Shown here one piece after another: positions 48,789 to 63,801 of a stretch of 64,000 nt of DNA. Location: NCBI GenBank assembly GCA_947378305.1, contig CANCJJ010000001.1, positions 124,001-188,000 on the forward strand, in the 5' to 3' direction. Made by a program: the position numbers and the translations under genes. Numbering within the stretch: the first letter of the stretch is position 1; every line of letters begins with the position of its first letter. This DNA comes from Phenylobacterium aquaticum. Lineage in GTDB: Bacteria; Pseudomonadota; Alphaproteobacteria; Caulobacterales; Caulobacteraceae. The notes under the pieces were generated by a model. It was not told where the DNA came from and did no database searches. It saw only the letters and a list, made by a program, of their open reading frames with translations.

Positions 48789-49331
48789 TCAGGGACGCGA
48801 TTGGGTCACAGCCCGCTCCAGGGCCAGGGGCAGGAACCGGTCGAGCTGGGCAGCCACCTGCTCATAGGCGCTCATGGGCTTGCCCCAGGCATCGGGAATC
48901 GCCTCCACCTGCCCCGTCGCATAGCCCGCCAGGGTAAAGGCCTTGCCCGACGCCTCGGGATAGAGCTTCCCCAGCCTCTCCAGATGGCCGGGCGTCATGG
49001 TCAGGATTAGATTGGCATGGGCAACATCGCCCGCCCCGATCTGCCGGGCCACATGCCCCGCGACCCTAAATCCGCGCCGGGCCAGCAGGGCCTGGGCATT
49101 GGCCTCTGGCCGCTCGTCAAAGGGATCGACGTCGAGACCCCGGGAAATAAAGCTGACAGCCAGACCCTTCCGCACCGCCATGTCCCGGGCCAGGGTCTCG
49201 GCCATCAGACTGCGGCCCGTATTCCCGGTATCGACAAACAAAACCTTCAGGGGCTCTGCCGCCCGGGCCACACCCGAGGTCAGGGACAGGGCCAAAAGCC
49301 CAGACATCAGGACACGGCGATCGGGGAACAT
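48789..49331 (-). CDS. Exported LMW phosphotyrosine phosphatase-like protein lacking catalytic Cys
   Basis: 180-residue protein with the fold signature of low-molecular-weight phosphatases/arsenate reductases. The P-loop normally reads FVCTGNTCRS; here it reads FVDTGNTGRS, so the nucleophilic Cys is Asp (gat) and the second Cys is Gly (ggc). The Arg and Ser of the loop remain. The late DAWGKP matches the DP loop, with Ala-Trp where the family has Pro. An N-terminal signal (MFPDRRVLMSG to ARA) with Arg-Arg suggests Sec or Tat export. AGGAGG precedes ATG 49331. It is unlikely to be a normal phosphatase. Confidence 0.82.
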   Translation of the reverse strand: MFPDRRVLMSGLLALSLTSGVARAAEPLKVLFVDTGNTGRSLMAETLARDMAVRKGLAVSFISRGLDVDPFDERPEANAQALLARRGFRVAGHVARQIGAGDVAHANLILTMTPGHLERLGKLYPEASGKAFTLAGYATGQVEAIPDAWGKPMSAYEQVAAQLDRFLPLALERAVTQSRP

Positions 49332-49564
49332 GGTCTTGGCCTCCTGGTCGCGGAGGCTAACCTCCGTTCCGGCCAGTGGCGAGGAAATTCCATTGTCAAT
49401 TTGGCCGGACCAAAATGTCCGTTTGGGTCCGGGGCCAAGGGGCACAAAAGAGTGTAGGAACTCTGGCTTGGTTAATCAAACCTTGATACCGGCCTGACGA
49501 CAGCGCCCTCAAAGGGCCGTCTAACCGGGTGAGGTTTCTGGGAAAATTTATTAATTTCAACTAA
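49332..49564. promoter_or_regulatory. Divergent control region of the phosphatase-like and RTX genes
   Basis: 233-bp spacer between two divergent genes. It contains the long inverted repeat at 49401-49438, a GCCC-TCAAA-GGGC hairpin near 49507, and TTAA-N7-TAAA at 49551-49565, one base off the Caulobacter CtrA box (TTAA-N7-TTAA). Promoters are expected here, but none is clear. Confidence 0.4.
49401..49438. promoter_or_regulatory. 38-bp inverted repeat
   Basis: Outer arms TTGGCC and GGCCAA and inner arms GGACC and GGTCC are arranged symmetrically, with a 2-base bulge on the right side. It has no T tract, so an operator or transcript leader structure is more likely than a terminator. Confidence 0.4.
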
Positions 49565-52500
49565 ATGTGGGACCGGGGTGCTAGGTGGTCTCGAACATGG
49601 ATCGGACGAATTTCAGTGCCTACGGCTTCCCCCCAGTCGATCTCTCCCACCGGACTGGACTTCCAGATCAACTCCACGGGGACAGGTAATCAGTCAGAAG
49701 CCGCCATCACCGCCCTGTCTGGCGGCCGGTTCGTCGTCACTTGGACAGACAAGAGCCTCCAGGATGACACCTCGGGTTTCGGCGTGCGCGGCCGCCTCTT
49801 CGCCGCCGACGGCTCCGCCCTCGGCCCCGATTTCCAGATCAATTCGACGATCCGATTTGATCAGGTGACCCCCTCGGTCACGGCCCTCTCCGGGGGCGGG
49901 TTTGTTGTCACCTGGTGCGATAACAACGATTCCTACACCACGGGTCAGTCGGCCTTCACACAGCTTGCGACCCCGAACATCAGTGCCCGGGTTTTTGATC
50001 CCCAGGGCGCGCCCGTCGGCCGGGACTTTTCGGTCAATTCAATTGGGATCGATGGCGCATTTGTCCCCAAGGTCTCGGCCCTGGCCGATGGCGGTTTTAT
50101 CATCACCTGGCACGCGTTCGCTATCGACGTATCGGGCACCGGCATACTCGCGCGCATCTTCCGGGCAGATGGCGCGTCCAACCAGTCCGATTTTGCGGTT
50201 AATTCAACGACACTAGGCCCTCAAACCTTCCCTTCCGTGACGATACTGTCGAACGGGACCATGGTCATGGCCTGGCAAGACGCCCTGAGTGACGGGTCTG
50301 GCTCCAGCATAAGGGCTAGGCTCTTCAACAGGGATGGATTTCCCGAAGACGACGATTTTCTGGTGAATTCAACCCCGCAAGGCGATCAGGCAGGCCCCAC
50401 CCTGACCGCGCTTTCGGGCGGCGGGTTTGTCGTGACGTGGCTGGATAATAGTCAGACAGACGACACTGCGGGCTTTGGGATACGGGCCAGGGTCTTTGGC
50501 CCGGACGGTTCCGCAATCGGCAACGACTTCCAGGTCAATTCGATCCATCCTTACAGTCAGATGTACCCTTCCGTCACGGCCCTGCCGACCGGTGGCTTTA
50601 TCATCACCTGGCACGACTATCGTGGTGACGGCTCTGGCACCTGCATCCGGGCCCGGCTCTTCAATGAGAGCGGCATAGCTTCGGGCAGCGAAATCCAGAT
50701 CAACTCCACCCTGGCCGGAAACCAGACCGGCCCGACCGTGACAACCCTGTCCAATGGCACCTTTGTCATCGCCTGGCAGGACGCCCAGGCGGACGGGTCC
50801 GGCACCGGCATTCGGGCCCGGATCTTTGTAACCGACAACCTCGTGCTTGGCGATGGCCGCGATGATGTCCTGTCCGCCGGGCCGGGACAGGACACTCTGG
50901 ATGGTGGCGCAGGCAATGACACCCTCACCGGCGGAAGTGGCAACAACCTGCTGCTGGGCGGCGACGGCAACGACACCCTGAGCGGTGGTGCGGGCAACGA
51001 TACCCTTGATGGCGGCAACAACAATGACGTGGCCATCTTCAGCGGAGCGAGGTCTGACTATCTGATCATCCGCTCCATCGATCCCGGGACCGGTAACGAG
51101 GGCTTCACCGTCCTGGATACCCGGTCCGGCAGCCCGGACGGTCAAGATCGATTGTACAATATCGAGACCCTGACCTTCAGCGATGGGTCCATCAATGCAT
51201 CGAGCCTGCCATGGGACAATGAGACCCTTTCAGGAACGGACCAGGGAGAGGCGCTCCGGGGAAGCGGGGGCAATGACTCCCTGAGCGGGGGCGCGGGAGA
51301 TGACTTTCTCCACGGCGGCAACGGCAACGACACCCTTGACGGAGGCGCAGGTAATGACACCCTCGAGGGCGGAAATGGTGACAGCCTGCTCCTGGGTCAG
51401 GACGGCAATGATTACCTCTACGAACAGGCTGGCGGCAACGATACCTTCTGCGGCGGGGCTGGGGATGACACCCTCTGGGAGTGGGAGGGAAGCAACTCCC
51501 TGACCGGGGATGCAGGCAATGACCTGGTGCTCGGCGGGGATGGTCAGGACTCCCTGAGCGGTGGTGCGGGTAATGATACCCTTGATGGCGGCAATGACTA
51601 TGACACGGCCATCTATAACGGAGCCCGGTCTGACTATCTGATCACCGGCTTCACCGATCCCGGGACCGGTAACGAGGGCTTCACCGTCCTCGATACCCGG
51701 TCCGGCAGCCTGGACGGTCAGGACCGGTTGTATGGCATCGAGACCCTGACCTTCCGCGATGGGTCGATAGAGACCTCCAGCCTGGGTCAGACCCAGGTGA
51801 ACGGGGGGGCGGGCGACGACAGTCTGGCGGGCGGCCCTGGGCCCGACGACCTCCGGGGTCTGGGCGGAAATGACACCCTCTGCGGCGGGGCGGGCAACGA
51901 CACCCTGGACGGCGGCGCGGGCAACGATATCGCCATGTTCAGCGGGGTGCGCTCGGACTATCGCCTGACCCTGCTGGACGGGATCGTCACCGTCACGGAT
52001 CTCCGTCCGGGCGGCCCGGAGGGCCAGGATGTCCTGACAAATGTCGAAACGCTCAAATTCCGCGACCAGTCCGTCCAGACCTCCACCCTGACGGCCCCCG
52101 CCCAGTTCGTGAACCTGGTCTTTGCAGCGGGCGGCATGAGCTATGCCGCCGACAGTGGCGACGACACCCTGGTGGGCGGCAAGGGCAATGATGACCTCTC
52201 GGGCCAGGGCGGGGCCGACAGGCTGGTGGGCGGGGCCGGCGATGATGTCCTGACCGGCGGTGGGGGCGACGACCAGCTGGACGGCGGACCAGGACGGGAC
52301 ACGGCGGTCTTCAGCGGTGCGCGCGCCAATTATGCCATCTCCGTCGCGGGCGGCAGTGTCACGGTCAGCGACCTGCGGGCGGGGAGCCCGGACGGCACCG
52401 ACCAGTTGACCAATATCGAAAATTTCCAGTTCAGCGACCAGACGGCGCAGTTGGTCCAGATCAGCATATCCAGCTCCGAAATGGACGCGACGGGTGGCTT

Positions 52501-53071
52501 GGGGGACGACACCCTTCTCGGCTACGGGATGGACGACACGCTTTTTGGCGCAGACGGAAATGACAGCCTTGCTGGCGGCGACGGCCATGACGAGCTCAAT
52601 GGCAATCAGGGTAATGACACCGTCTCCGGTGGCGAGGGCAATGACTGGGTGCTCGGCGGCAAGGAGAATGACCTTGTCCAGGGCGATGCTGGCAACGACA
52701 TCGTCTATGGCAATCTGGGCAATGACACGGCTCTTGGTGGCGAGGGTGCCGATACCGTCCGGGGCGGTCAGGGCGATGACAGTGTTTCGGGCGGCGCAGG
52801 CGATGACTGGCTCTGGGGCGACCGGGGCAGTGACACGATCTCCGGCGGCGCAGGGGCAGACAGCTTCCACAGCTTTGTGGGCGCAGGCTTGGACCGCATT
52901 ACCGACTTCAACCGCACCGAAGGCGACAGGCTGATCCTCGACGGATCACCGCCCTACACGATCAGCCAGGTCGGTGCGGATACCGTGGTTGACCTTGGCC
53001 ATGGGGATCAGGTGGTTCTGGCGGGCCTGACCTATGCAAGCCTCGACGCGGGCTGGATTGTCGGGGGCTAG
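49565..53071 (+). CDS. RTX-type calcium-binding repeat protein, putative type I secreted
   Basis: Acidic, repeat-built protein (1168 aa). Residues about 30-425 hold seven ~56-residue repeats of the form DFxVNST...PxVTALSxGGFVVTW...IRARxFxxDG. Five blocks of Gly-rich RTX nonapeptides (GGxGNDxLx; about 429-487, 556-680, 745-791, 859-914, 976-1101) bind calcium; the first four are each followed by a ~55-residue module (FSGARSDY...DxxSGSPDGQDxLxNIETLxF). The end (DSFHSFVGAGLDRITDFN to WIVGG) resembles a type I secretion tail; there is no Sec signal. Secretion genes are not in the window. The first ~17 residues look non-coding, so GTG 49616 may be the true start. Function: surface or released adhesin-like protein, inferred. 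Confidence 0.85.
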   Translation: MWDRGARWSRTWIGRISVPTASPQSISPTGLDFQINSTGTGNQSEAAITALSGGRFVVTWTDKSLQDDTSGFGVRGRLFAADGSALGPDFQINSTIRFDQVTPSVTALSGGGFVVTWCDNNDSYTTGQSAFTQLATPNISARVFDPQGAPVGRDFSVNSIGIDGAFVPKVSALADGGFIITWHAFAIDVSGTGILARIFRADGASNQSDFAVNSTTLGPQTFPSVTILSNGTMVMAWQDALSDGSGSSIRARLFNRDGFPEDDDFLVNSTPQGDQAGPTLTALSGGGFVVTWLDNSQTDDTAGFGIRARVFGPDGSAIGNDFQVNSIHPYSQMYPSVTALPTGGFIITWHDYRGDGSGTCIRARLFNESGIASGSEIQINSTLAGNQTGPTVTTLSNGTFVIAWQDAQADGSGTGIRARIFVTDNLVLGDGRDDVLSAGPGQDTLDGGAGNDTLTGGSGNNLLLGGDGNDTLSGGAGNDTLDGGNNNDVAIFSGARSDYLIIRSIDPGTGNEGFTVLDTRSGSPDGQDRLYNIETLTFSDGSINASSLPWDNETLSGTDQGEALRGSGGNDSLSGGAGDDFLHGGNGNDTLDGGAGNDTLEGGNGDSLLLGQDGNDYLYEQAGGNDTFCGGAGDDTLWEWEGSNSLTGDAGNDLVLGGDGQDSLSGGAGNDTLDGGNDYDTAIYNGARSDYLITGFTDPGTGNEGFTVLDTRSGSLDGQDRLYGIETLTFRDGSIETSSLGQTQVNGGAGDDSLAGGPGPDDLRGLGGNDTLCGGAGNDTLDGGAGNDIAMFSGVRSDYRLTLLDGIVTVTDLRPGGPEGQDVLTNVETLKFRDQSVQTSTLTAPAQFVNLVFAAGGMSYAADSGDDTLVGGKGNDDLSGQGGADRLVGGAGDDVLTGGGGDDQLDGGPGRDTAVFSGARANYAISVAGGSVTVSDLRAGSPDGTDQLTNIENFQFSDQTAQLVQISISSSEMDATGGLGDDTLLGYGMDDTLFGADGNDSLAGGDGHDELNGNQGNDTVSGGEGNDWVLGGKENDLVQGDAGNDIVYGNLGNDTALGGEGADTVRGGQGDDSVSGGAGDDWLWGDRGSDTISGGAGADSFHSFVGAGLDRITDFNRTEGDRLILDGSPPYTISQVGADTVVDLGHGDQVVLAGLTYASLDAGWIVGG
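51034..51188 (+). repeat. 155-bp internal duplication in the RTX gene, copy 1
   Basis: Nearly identical at DNA level to 51610-51764. The offset is 576 bp, exactly 192 codons, so the protein frame is kept. It covers the module after the first RTX block (FSGARSDYLI to LTFSDGS). Confidence 0.7.
51610..51764 (+). repeat. 155-bp internal duplication in the RTX gene, copy 2
   Basis: Second copy of the unit at 51034-51188, after the second RTX block (YNGARSDYLI to LTFRDGS). The later modules of the same kind are much more diverged, so this pair is a recent copy or has been homogenised by recombination. Confidence 0.7.
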
Positions 53072-53111
53072 GGATTGAGACCGCCTTTGAATCAAACAAA
53101 TCATTGATCGA

Positions 53112-53139
53112 TTGACAATATGGATCGACTCTTTAGGTT
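53112..53139 (+). promoter_or_regulatory. Candidate promoter of the 42-residue-repeat gene
   Basis: TTGACA at 53112-53117 and TAGGTT at 53134-53139, 16 bp apart, about 98 bp upstream of the next start codon. The -35 box is perfect, the -10 weak. It suggests the small gene has its own promoter rather than depending on the RTX transcript. Confidence 0.35.
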
Positions 53140-53236
53140 CAAAGCCTAGGAAAACGGGTAAAGGCGCACCGCCTGGACACTTTCCACATCGGCCCTTGGC
53201 CTGAAAAGCCTGTGGGCAGGCAAACAGGAAACCCGG

Positions 53237-53671
53237 ATGGCAATCTTTATCGAAGCCGATTTTTCGAGCCGCCCAATAGACATCCTGGCCGTTGATGACG
53301 TCGCCTGTTCAGACATGGCCCCCGACCAGAGCCTTGATGGCTCTGGCCCCAACATCTTCCATCCTCTTAACGAGTCCTCCCGGCCCCTCCTGGGCGAGTC
53401 CACAGGGGCAAGCGCCGAAACCGGGACTGTCACCGCCGACACGGTGTCAGGCCTCCTCCCGGACAGTTCCGGTCCCAATATCTTCCACCCTCTCAACACC
53501 ACGGCGGCGGACCTCGCCACCGACCAGACAGGATCAGAGGGCGATCTGATCGTCCTGGCCACGGACACGGCCCCCGACCAGAGCCTTGATGGCTCTGGCC
53601 CCAACATCTTCCATCACCTGTCCAACCAGGTCTATTCGACCTGCAACAGCGGATGGATCTGTGACGTCTAG
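53237..53671 (+). CDS. Small 42-residue-repeat protein, unknown family
   Basis: A 144-residue acidic protein I do not recognise. SGPNIFH begins at residues 36, 78 and 120, an exact 42-residue period; the first two copies continue PLN and the third HLSN, and PDQSLDG precedes copies 1 and 3. The N-terminus (MAIFIEADFSSRPIDILAVDD) is not a signal peptide. Cys occur at 24, 136 and 142, the last two in a C-terminal CNSGWICDV. GGAAA lies about 5 bp before the ATG. The period and conserved short core with variable linkers resemble multi-core precursor peptides, or a small repeat-built structural protein; no known maturation enzyme is adjacent. It lies 165 bp after the RTX gene on the same strand. 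Confidence 0.7.
   Translation: MAIFIEADFSSRPIDILAVDDVACSDMAPDQSLDGSGPNIFHPLNESSRPLLGESTGASAETGTVTADTVSGLLPDSSGPNIFHPLNTTAADLATDQTGSEGDLIVLATDTAPDQSLDGSGPNIFHHLSNQVYSTCNSGWICDV
53317..53363 (+). repeat. 47-bp identical repeat, copy 1
   Basis: Encodes the APDQSLDGSGPNIFH stretch of repeat unit 1. Identical base for base to 53569-53615, 252 bp away (two 126-bp periods); the middle unit differs at many synonymous positions. Confidence 0.85.
53569..53615 (+). repeat. 47-bp identical repeat, copy 2
   Basis: Second copy of 53317-53363, in repeat unit 3 of the small repeat protein. Identity between outer units but not with the middle one points to gene conversion or a recent copy. Confidence 0.85.
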
Positions 53672-53755
53672 CCCGGCCGGGCGGCAGGTCAGACCTGGGC
53701 TGGATTTTTGCGCAACAGGCTTTGAACTTTTGAACTCTGGGCTCTTTTGAGACCG

Positions 53756-55171
53756 CTATTGGGTTCCGCCTAAAGGGCGGGCATCCGAGTCCAAGACCCG
53801 GTTCAGCCTTGACCCCATGACCATCAGAAACACCACGGCAGAGCCGGCTATGGCGGCATGCAGCCCCCAGAAGTGGGCGGGCGCCAGGGTCTCGTAGGTG
53901 CGGCCCAGCCAGCCCACCAGGAAATTGCCCACGGCAAAGGACAGGTAATAGACGCCCAGCAGGGTCGTGGTCAGACGCGCAGGCGCAGCCCGGGAAATCA
54001 GCGCCATCATGACCGTATCCACCCAGGGCAGGGCCCCGTCCACCAGGACGAAAAAGGCGATGGGGGCCAAAAGCGGCACCTTGCCGGCCCCAGACAGAGC
54101 GGACGCCATGGCCAGAACCAGAAAGCCTGCGGTGGTCATGGCGCAGCCAATGGCGATCCGGGTGGTCTCGCGCGGCTCCCGCCCCCGGGACGACTGCCAG
54201 CCCCAGAAGCCGACGGCCAGGAGGGTTGCCACAATCGTCAGGACCCCGTCCAGGGCGCTGAACCAGGTCACCGGCATCTGGAAGCCGAACAGGGTCCGGT
54301 TCACATGCTGGCTGGCCCAGACGGGGAATAGGTTGAAGGCCTGATTATAGGACCCGATGTTCAGAACCTCGGTCACCAGGACGGCGAGCAGGGCAAGGAT
54401 CACCGCCAGCTCCCGACGGTTCAGGCCGCCGCCGCCGCCAAGGGCCGGGACCTTGGGCGCGGAGACCTCGTCCGTGGGCATGTGGCGGCGTCCGGCGAGA
54501 TAGGCGACAAAGGCCAGGAGCATGCCGCCGGCTGCGGCCATAAAGCCCTGGGACCAGCCCACCTTTTCGCCCAGGGTGCCGACCACCAGGGGCGTAATAA
54601 AGCCGCCAATATTCACCCCGATCAGGAAAATGCCAAAGGCACGGGCGCGGCGCGGGTCGTCTGGTCCGTAGAGCCGCCCGATCTGGCCGAGAAGATTGCT
54701 CTTCACCAAGCCCCCGCCGACAATCAGCAGGGCAATGGCAATCAGGAAACTCTGCTCGGCAATCAGGGCCAAATGCCCGGCCACCAGCACCCCAAGCCCG
54801 ATCATGACCGCCCGGCCTTGACCGATCCACCGGTCCCCCAACAGCCCCCCCAATATGGGCGTGGCATAGATCAGGCCCGTCACCAGGCCGAAGGTCTGGG
54901 AGGCCAGGGCCAGGGGCGTCATGGCCCCGAACAGGGTCTGCAAGACCCGGCTATAGGCGGCAAACCCCCAGATGTGTTCCATGTGTCCGGGCGTGAACAG
55001 CCTCTGGGTCATGTAGAGGGTCAGGATCGAGACCATGCCGTAATAGGCAAAGGACCAGCCCACCTCGGCGGTCACAATAAAGCCCAGCCCCCGGGGATGA
55101 CCGAAAAAAGCGGTATCGTCAGAGTCCCGTCCGGGCTTGGCCACGGGGCGCTCAGGGGTCACTTGGGTCAT
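53756..55171 (-). CDS. POT-family (PTR2) peptide transporter
   Basis: Proton-coupled MFS transporter (471 aa) of the oligopeptide transporter family. About twelve or more membrane segments are visible; the N-terminal signature region reads VGWSFAYYGMVSILTLYM, then ATPILGGLLGDRWIGQGR, and GIFLIGVNIGGFITPLVVG in the fifth segment. Most members import di- and tripeptides, but related ones move other small acids. ATG 55171 lies 4 bp after the stop of the monooxygenase gene, so the two form an operon. It converges on the repeat-protein gene. Confidence 0.87.
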   Translation of the reverse strand: MTQVTPERPVAKPGRDSDDTAFFGHPRGLGFIVTAEVGWSFAYYGMVSILTLYMTQRLFTPGHMEHIWGFAAYSRVLQTLFGAMTPLALASQTFGLVTGLIYATPILGGLLGDRWIGQGRAVMIGLGVLVAGHLALIAEQSFLIAIALLIVGGGLVKSNLLGQIGRLYGPDDPRRARAFGIFLIGVNIGGFITPLVVGTLGEKVGWSQGFMAAAGGMLLAFVAYLAGRRHMPTDEVSAPKVPALGGGGGLNRRELAVILALLAVLVTEVLNIGSYNQAFNLFPVWASQHVNRTLFGFQMPVTWFSALDGVLTIVATLLAVGFWGWQSSRGREPRETTRIAIGCAMTTAGFLVLAMASALSGAGKVPLLAPIAFFVLVDGALPWVDTVMMALISRAAPARLTTTLLGVYYLSFAVGNFLVGWLGRTYETLAPAHFWGLHAAIAGSAVVFLMVMGSRLNRVLDSDARPLGGTQ

Positions 55172-55175
55172 GGGA

Positions 55176-56987
<1,812 letters not shown>

Positions 56988-57100
56988 GGCGGACGGCTCC
57001 TCAAGGCGCTTGGCAATTCCATCATGGCGGATAATCGCGAGAGGCACAGTCCAAAAATGCAGGCCTTCGCAGCAGGCCCGACGCAGCCCATAAGGAGGCC
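56988..57100. promoter_or_regulatory. Divergent promoter region of the monooxygenase and recQ
   Basis: 113-bp spacer between two divergent starts; it should hold both promoters. GGAGG lies about 5 bp before recQ as its ribosome site. No clear -35/-10 pair or palindrome stands out. Confidence 0.4.
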
Positions 57101-62525
<5,425 letters not shown>

Positions 62526-62580
62526 CGCCCCACACTAGAGAGGTTTGACTCCAGACGGAACCGGCTTGCGGGCGCGGAGC

Positions 62581-63699
62581 CTAGACCCTCAGGGGCATGA
62601 GCACATAGCGCACGTCCGGATCGGTCGGATCGAGCACCAGGGCCGGATCATTCGGCCCGCCAAAGCGGAATTCCGCCTGTTCGGCAGTGATCTGGTCGGT
62701 CACATCCAGCAGATAGCGGGCATTGAAGGACAGCTCGAAGCTGTCCCCCGCATAATCCACCTCGATCTCCTCGACCGCTTGTCCCGCCTCCATATTGCGG
62801 ACGGTCAGAATCACCCGGCCAGGCTCGATGGCCATGCGCACAGAGCGGCTCTTCTCTGCCGAAATCGTCGCCACACGGTCAACGGCGCGGGCAAACAGCT
62901 TGTTATCCACCATCATGACCCGGGTATTGTCCCGGGGAATGACCCGCATATAGTCCGGGAAGCTGCCATCAATGACCTTGGAGGTCAGGGCCGCCCCGCC
63001 AAATTCAAAGCGCACCTTCTGGGCGCTCAGGGCCAGGTCGACGGTCTCACCGGCATCATCCAGCAATCGGCGGGCTTCATTAATGGTCTTGCGCGGCACG
63101 ATCACGCCGGGAGTGCCAGCCGAGCCCTCCGGGGCCGTCATTTCCGCCAGGGCCAGACGGTGGCCGTCCGTGGCCACGGCGCGCAACTTGGCCACACCGC
63201 TTTCCATCACCGTGTGCAGGTAGAGGCCGTTCAGATAATAGCGGGTTTCTTCCGTGGAGATGGCAAACCGGGTCTTGTCGATCAGCCGGATCAGGTCGGA
63301 AACATCCACGCCAATCCTTGCCGACAGACCGTCGGCGGACATGACCGGAAAGTCCCCGGCCGGAAGCACGGGCAGGTTGAAGCGCGAACGCCCCGCCGCG
63401 ACGATCAGGCGCGGATCATCGCCGGAAAACGACAGGGAAACATCCGCCCCCTCGGGCAGCTTGCGCACGATTTCGTAAAGCGTGTGGGCCGGGGCCGTGA
63501 TCTGTCCGGGCTGGTCGACCTGGGCATCGGCCTCGTCGATGATCTCCAGGTCCAGGTCCGTGGCCGAAAAGCTCAGACGATTACGGTCCGCCGACAAGAG
63601 CACATTCGACAGAATCGGAATGGTATTGCGGCGCTCAACGGCGCTTTGCACATGTCCGAGCGCCTTGAGAAGCGCGGCCCGTTCAATTGTCAGCTTCAT
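62581..63699 (-). CDS. dnaN: DNA polymerase III subunit beta (sliding clamp)
   Basis: Ring-shaped processivity clamp (372 aa). The three repeated clamp domains are visible; it begins MKLTIERAALLKALGHVQ, has NTIPILSNVLL, and ends VRYVLMPLRV, the conserved C-terminal strand. It heads the dnaN-recF-gyrB run. dnaA is not next to it here. Confidence 0.97.
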   Translation of the reverse strand: MKLTIERAALLKALGHVQSAVERRNTIPILSNVLLSADRNRLSFSATDLDLEIIDEADAQVDQPGQITAPAHTLYEIVRKLPEGADVSLSFSGDDPRLIVAAGRSRFNLPVLPAGDFPVMSADGLSARIGVDVSDLIRLIDKTRFAISTEETRYYLNGLYLHTVMESGVAKLRAVATDGHRLALAEMTAPEGSAGTPGVIVPRKTINEARRLLDDAGETVDLALSAQKVRFEFGGAALTSKVIDGSFPDYMRVIPRDNTRVMMVDNKLFARAVDRVATISAEKSRSVRMAIEPGRVILTVRNMEAGQAVEEIEVDYAGDSFELSFNARYLLDVTDQITAEQAEFRFGGPNDPALVLDPTDPDVRYVLMPLRV

Positions 63700-63719
63700 G
63701 GTCTGGTCCGAATTTGCTG

Positions 63720-63762
63720 CCCGCCGGTGGGCGGGACACCCCTGTCCCCGATCACTCGGGGG
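63720..63762. terminator. Two hairpins between grpE and dnaN
   Basis: CCCGCC-GGTG-GGCGGG at 63720-63735 and CCCCGA-TCAC-TCGGGG at 63746-63761 are perfect inverted repeats in the 102-bp spacer. No T tract follows on the minus strand, so either a rho-dependent end of grpE or a dnaN leader structure is possible. Confidence 0.4.
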
Positions 63763-63801
63763 ATTCGGACTTTAATCATTTGTGCGCCAGACGAAAGGGG
63801 G

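Noticed and set aside
46828..48867. 679-codon open frame antisense to cysK and the methyltransferase gene
   Set aside because: It spans two convincing genes and the gap between them, and shows no domain.
50848..52865. CRISPR-like or tandem repeat array
   Set aside because: The repeated pattern is coding RTX nonapeptide DNA, not regular repeats with unique spacers.
51230..52870. 546-codon open frame antisense to the RTX gene
   Set aside because: The Ala/Val/Ile-rich repetitive product is the mirror of the RTX Gly-Asp repeats.
53146..53607. 153-codon open frame antisense to the small repeat gene
   Set aside because: It also shows repeats, but only because the sense strand does. The sense frame has a good ribosome site and its middle repeat is conserved at protein level despite codon changes, which supports the sense strand.
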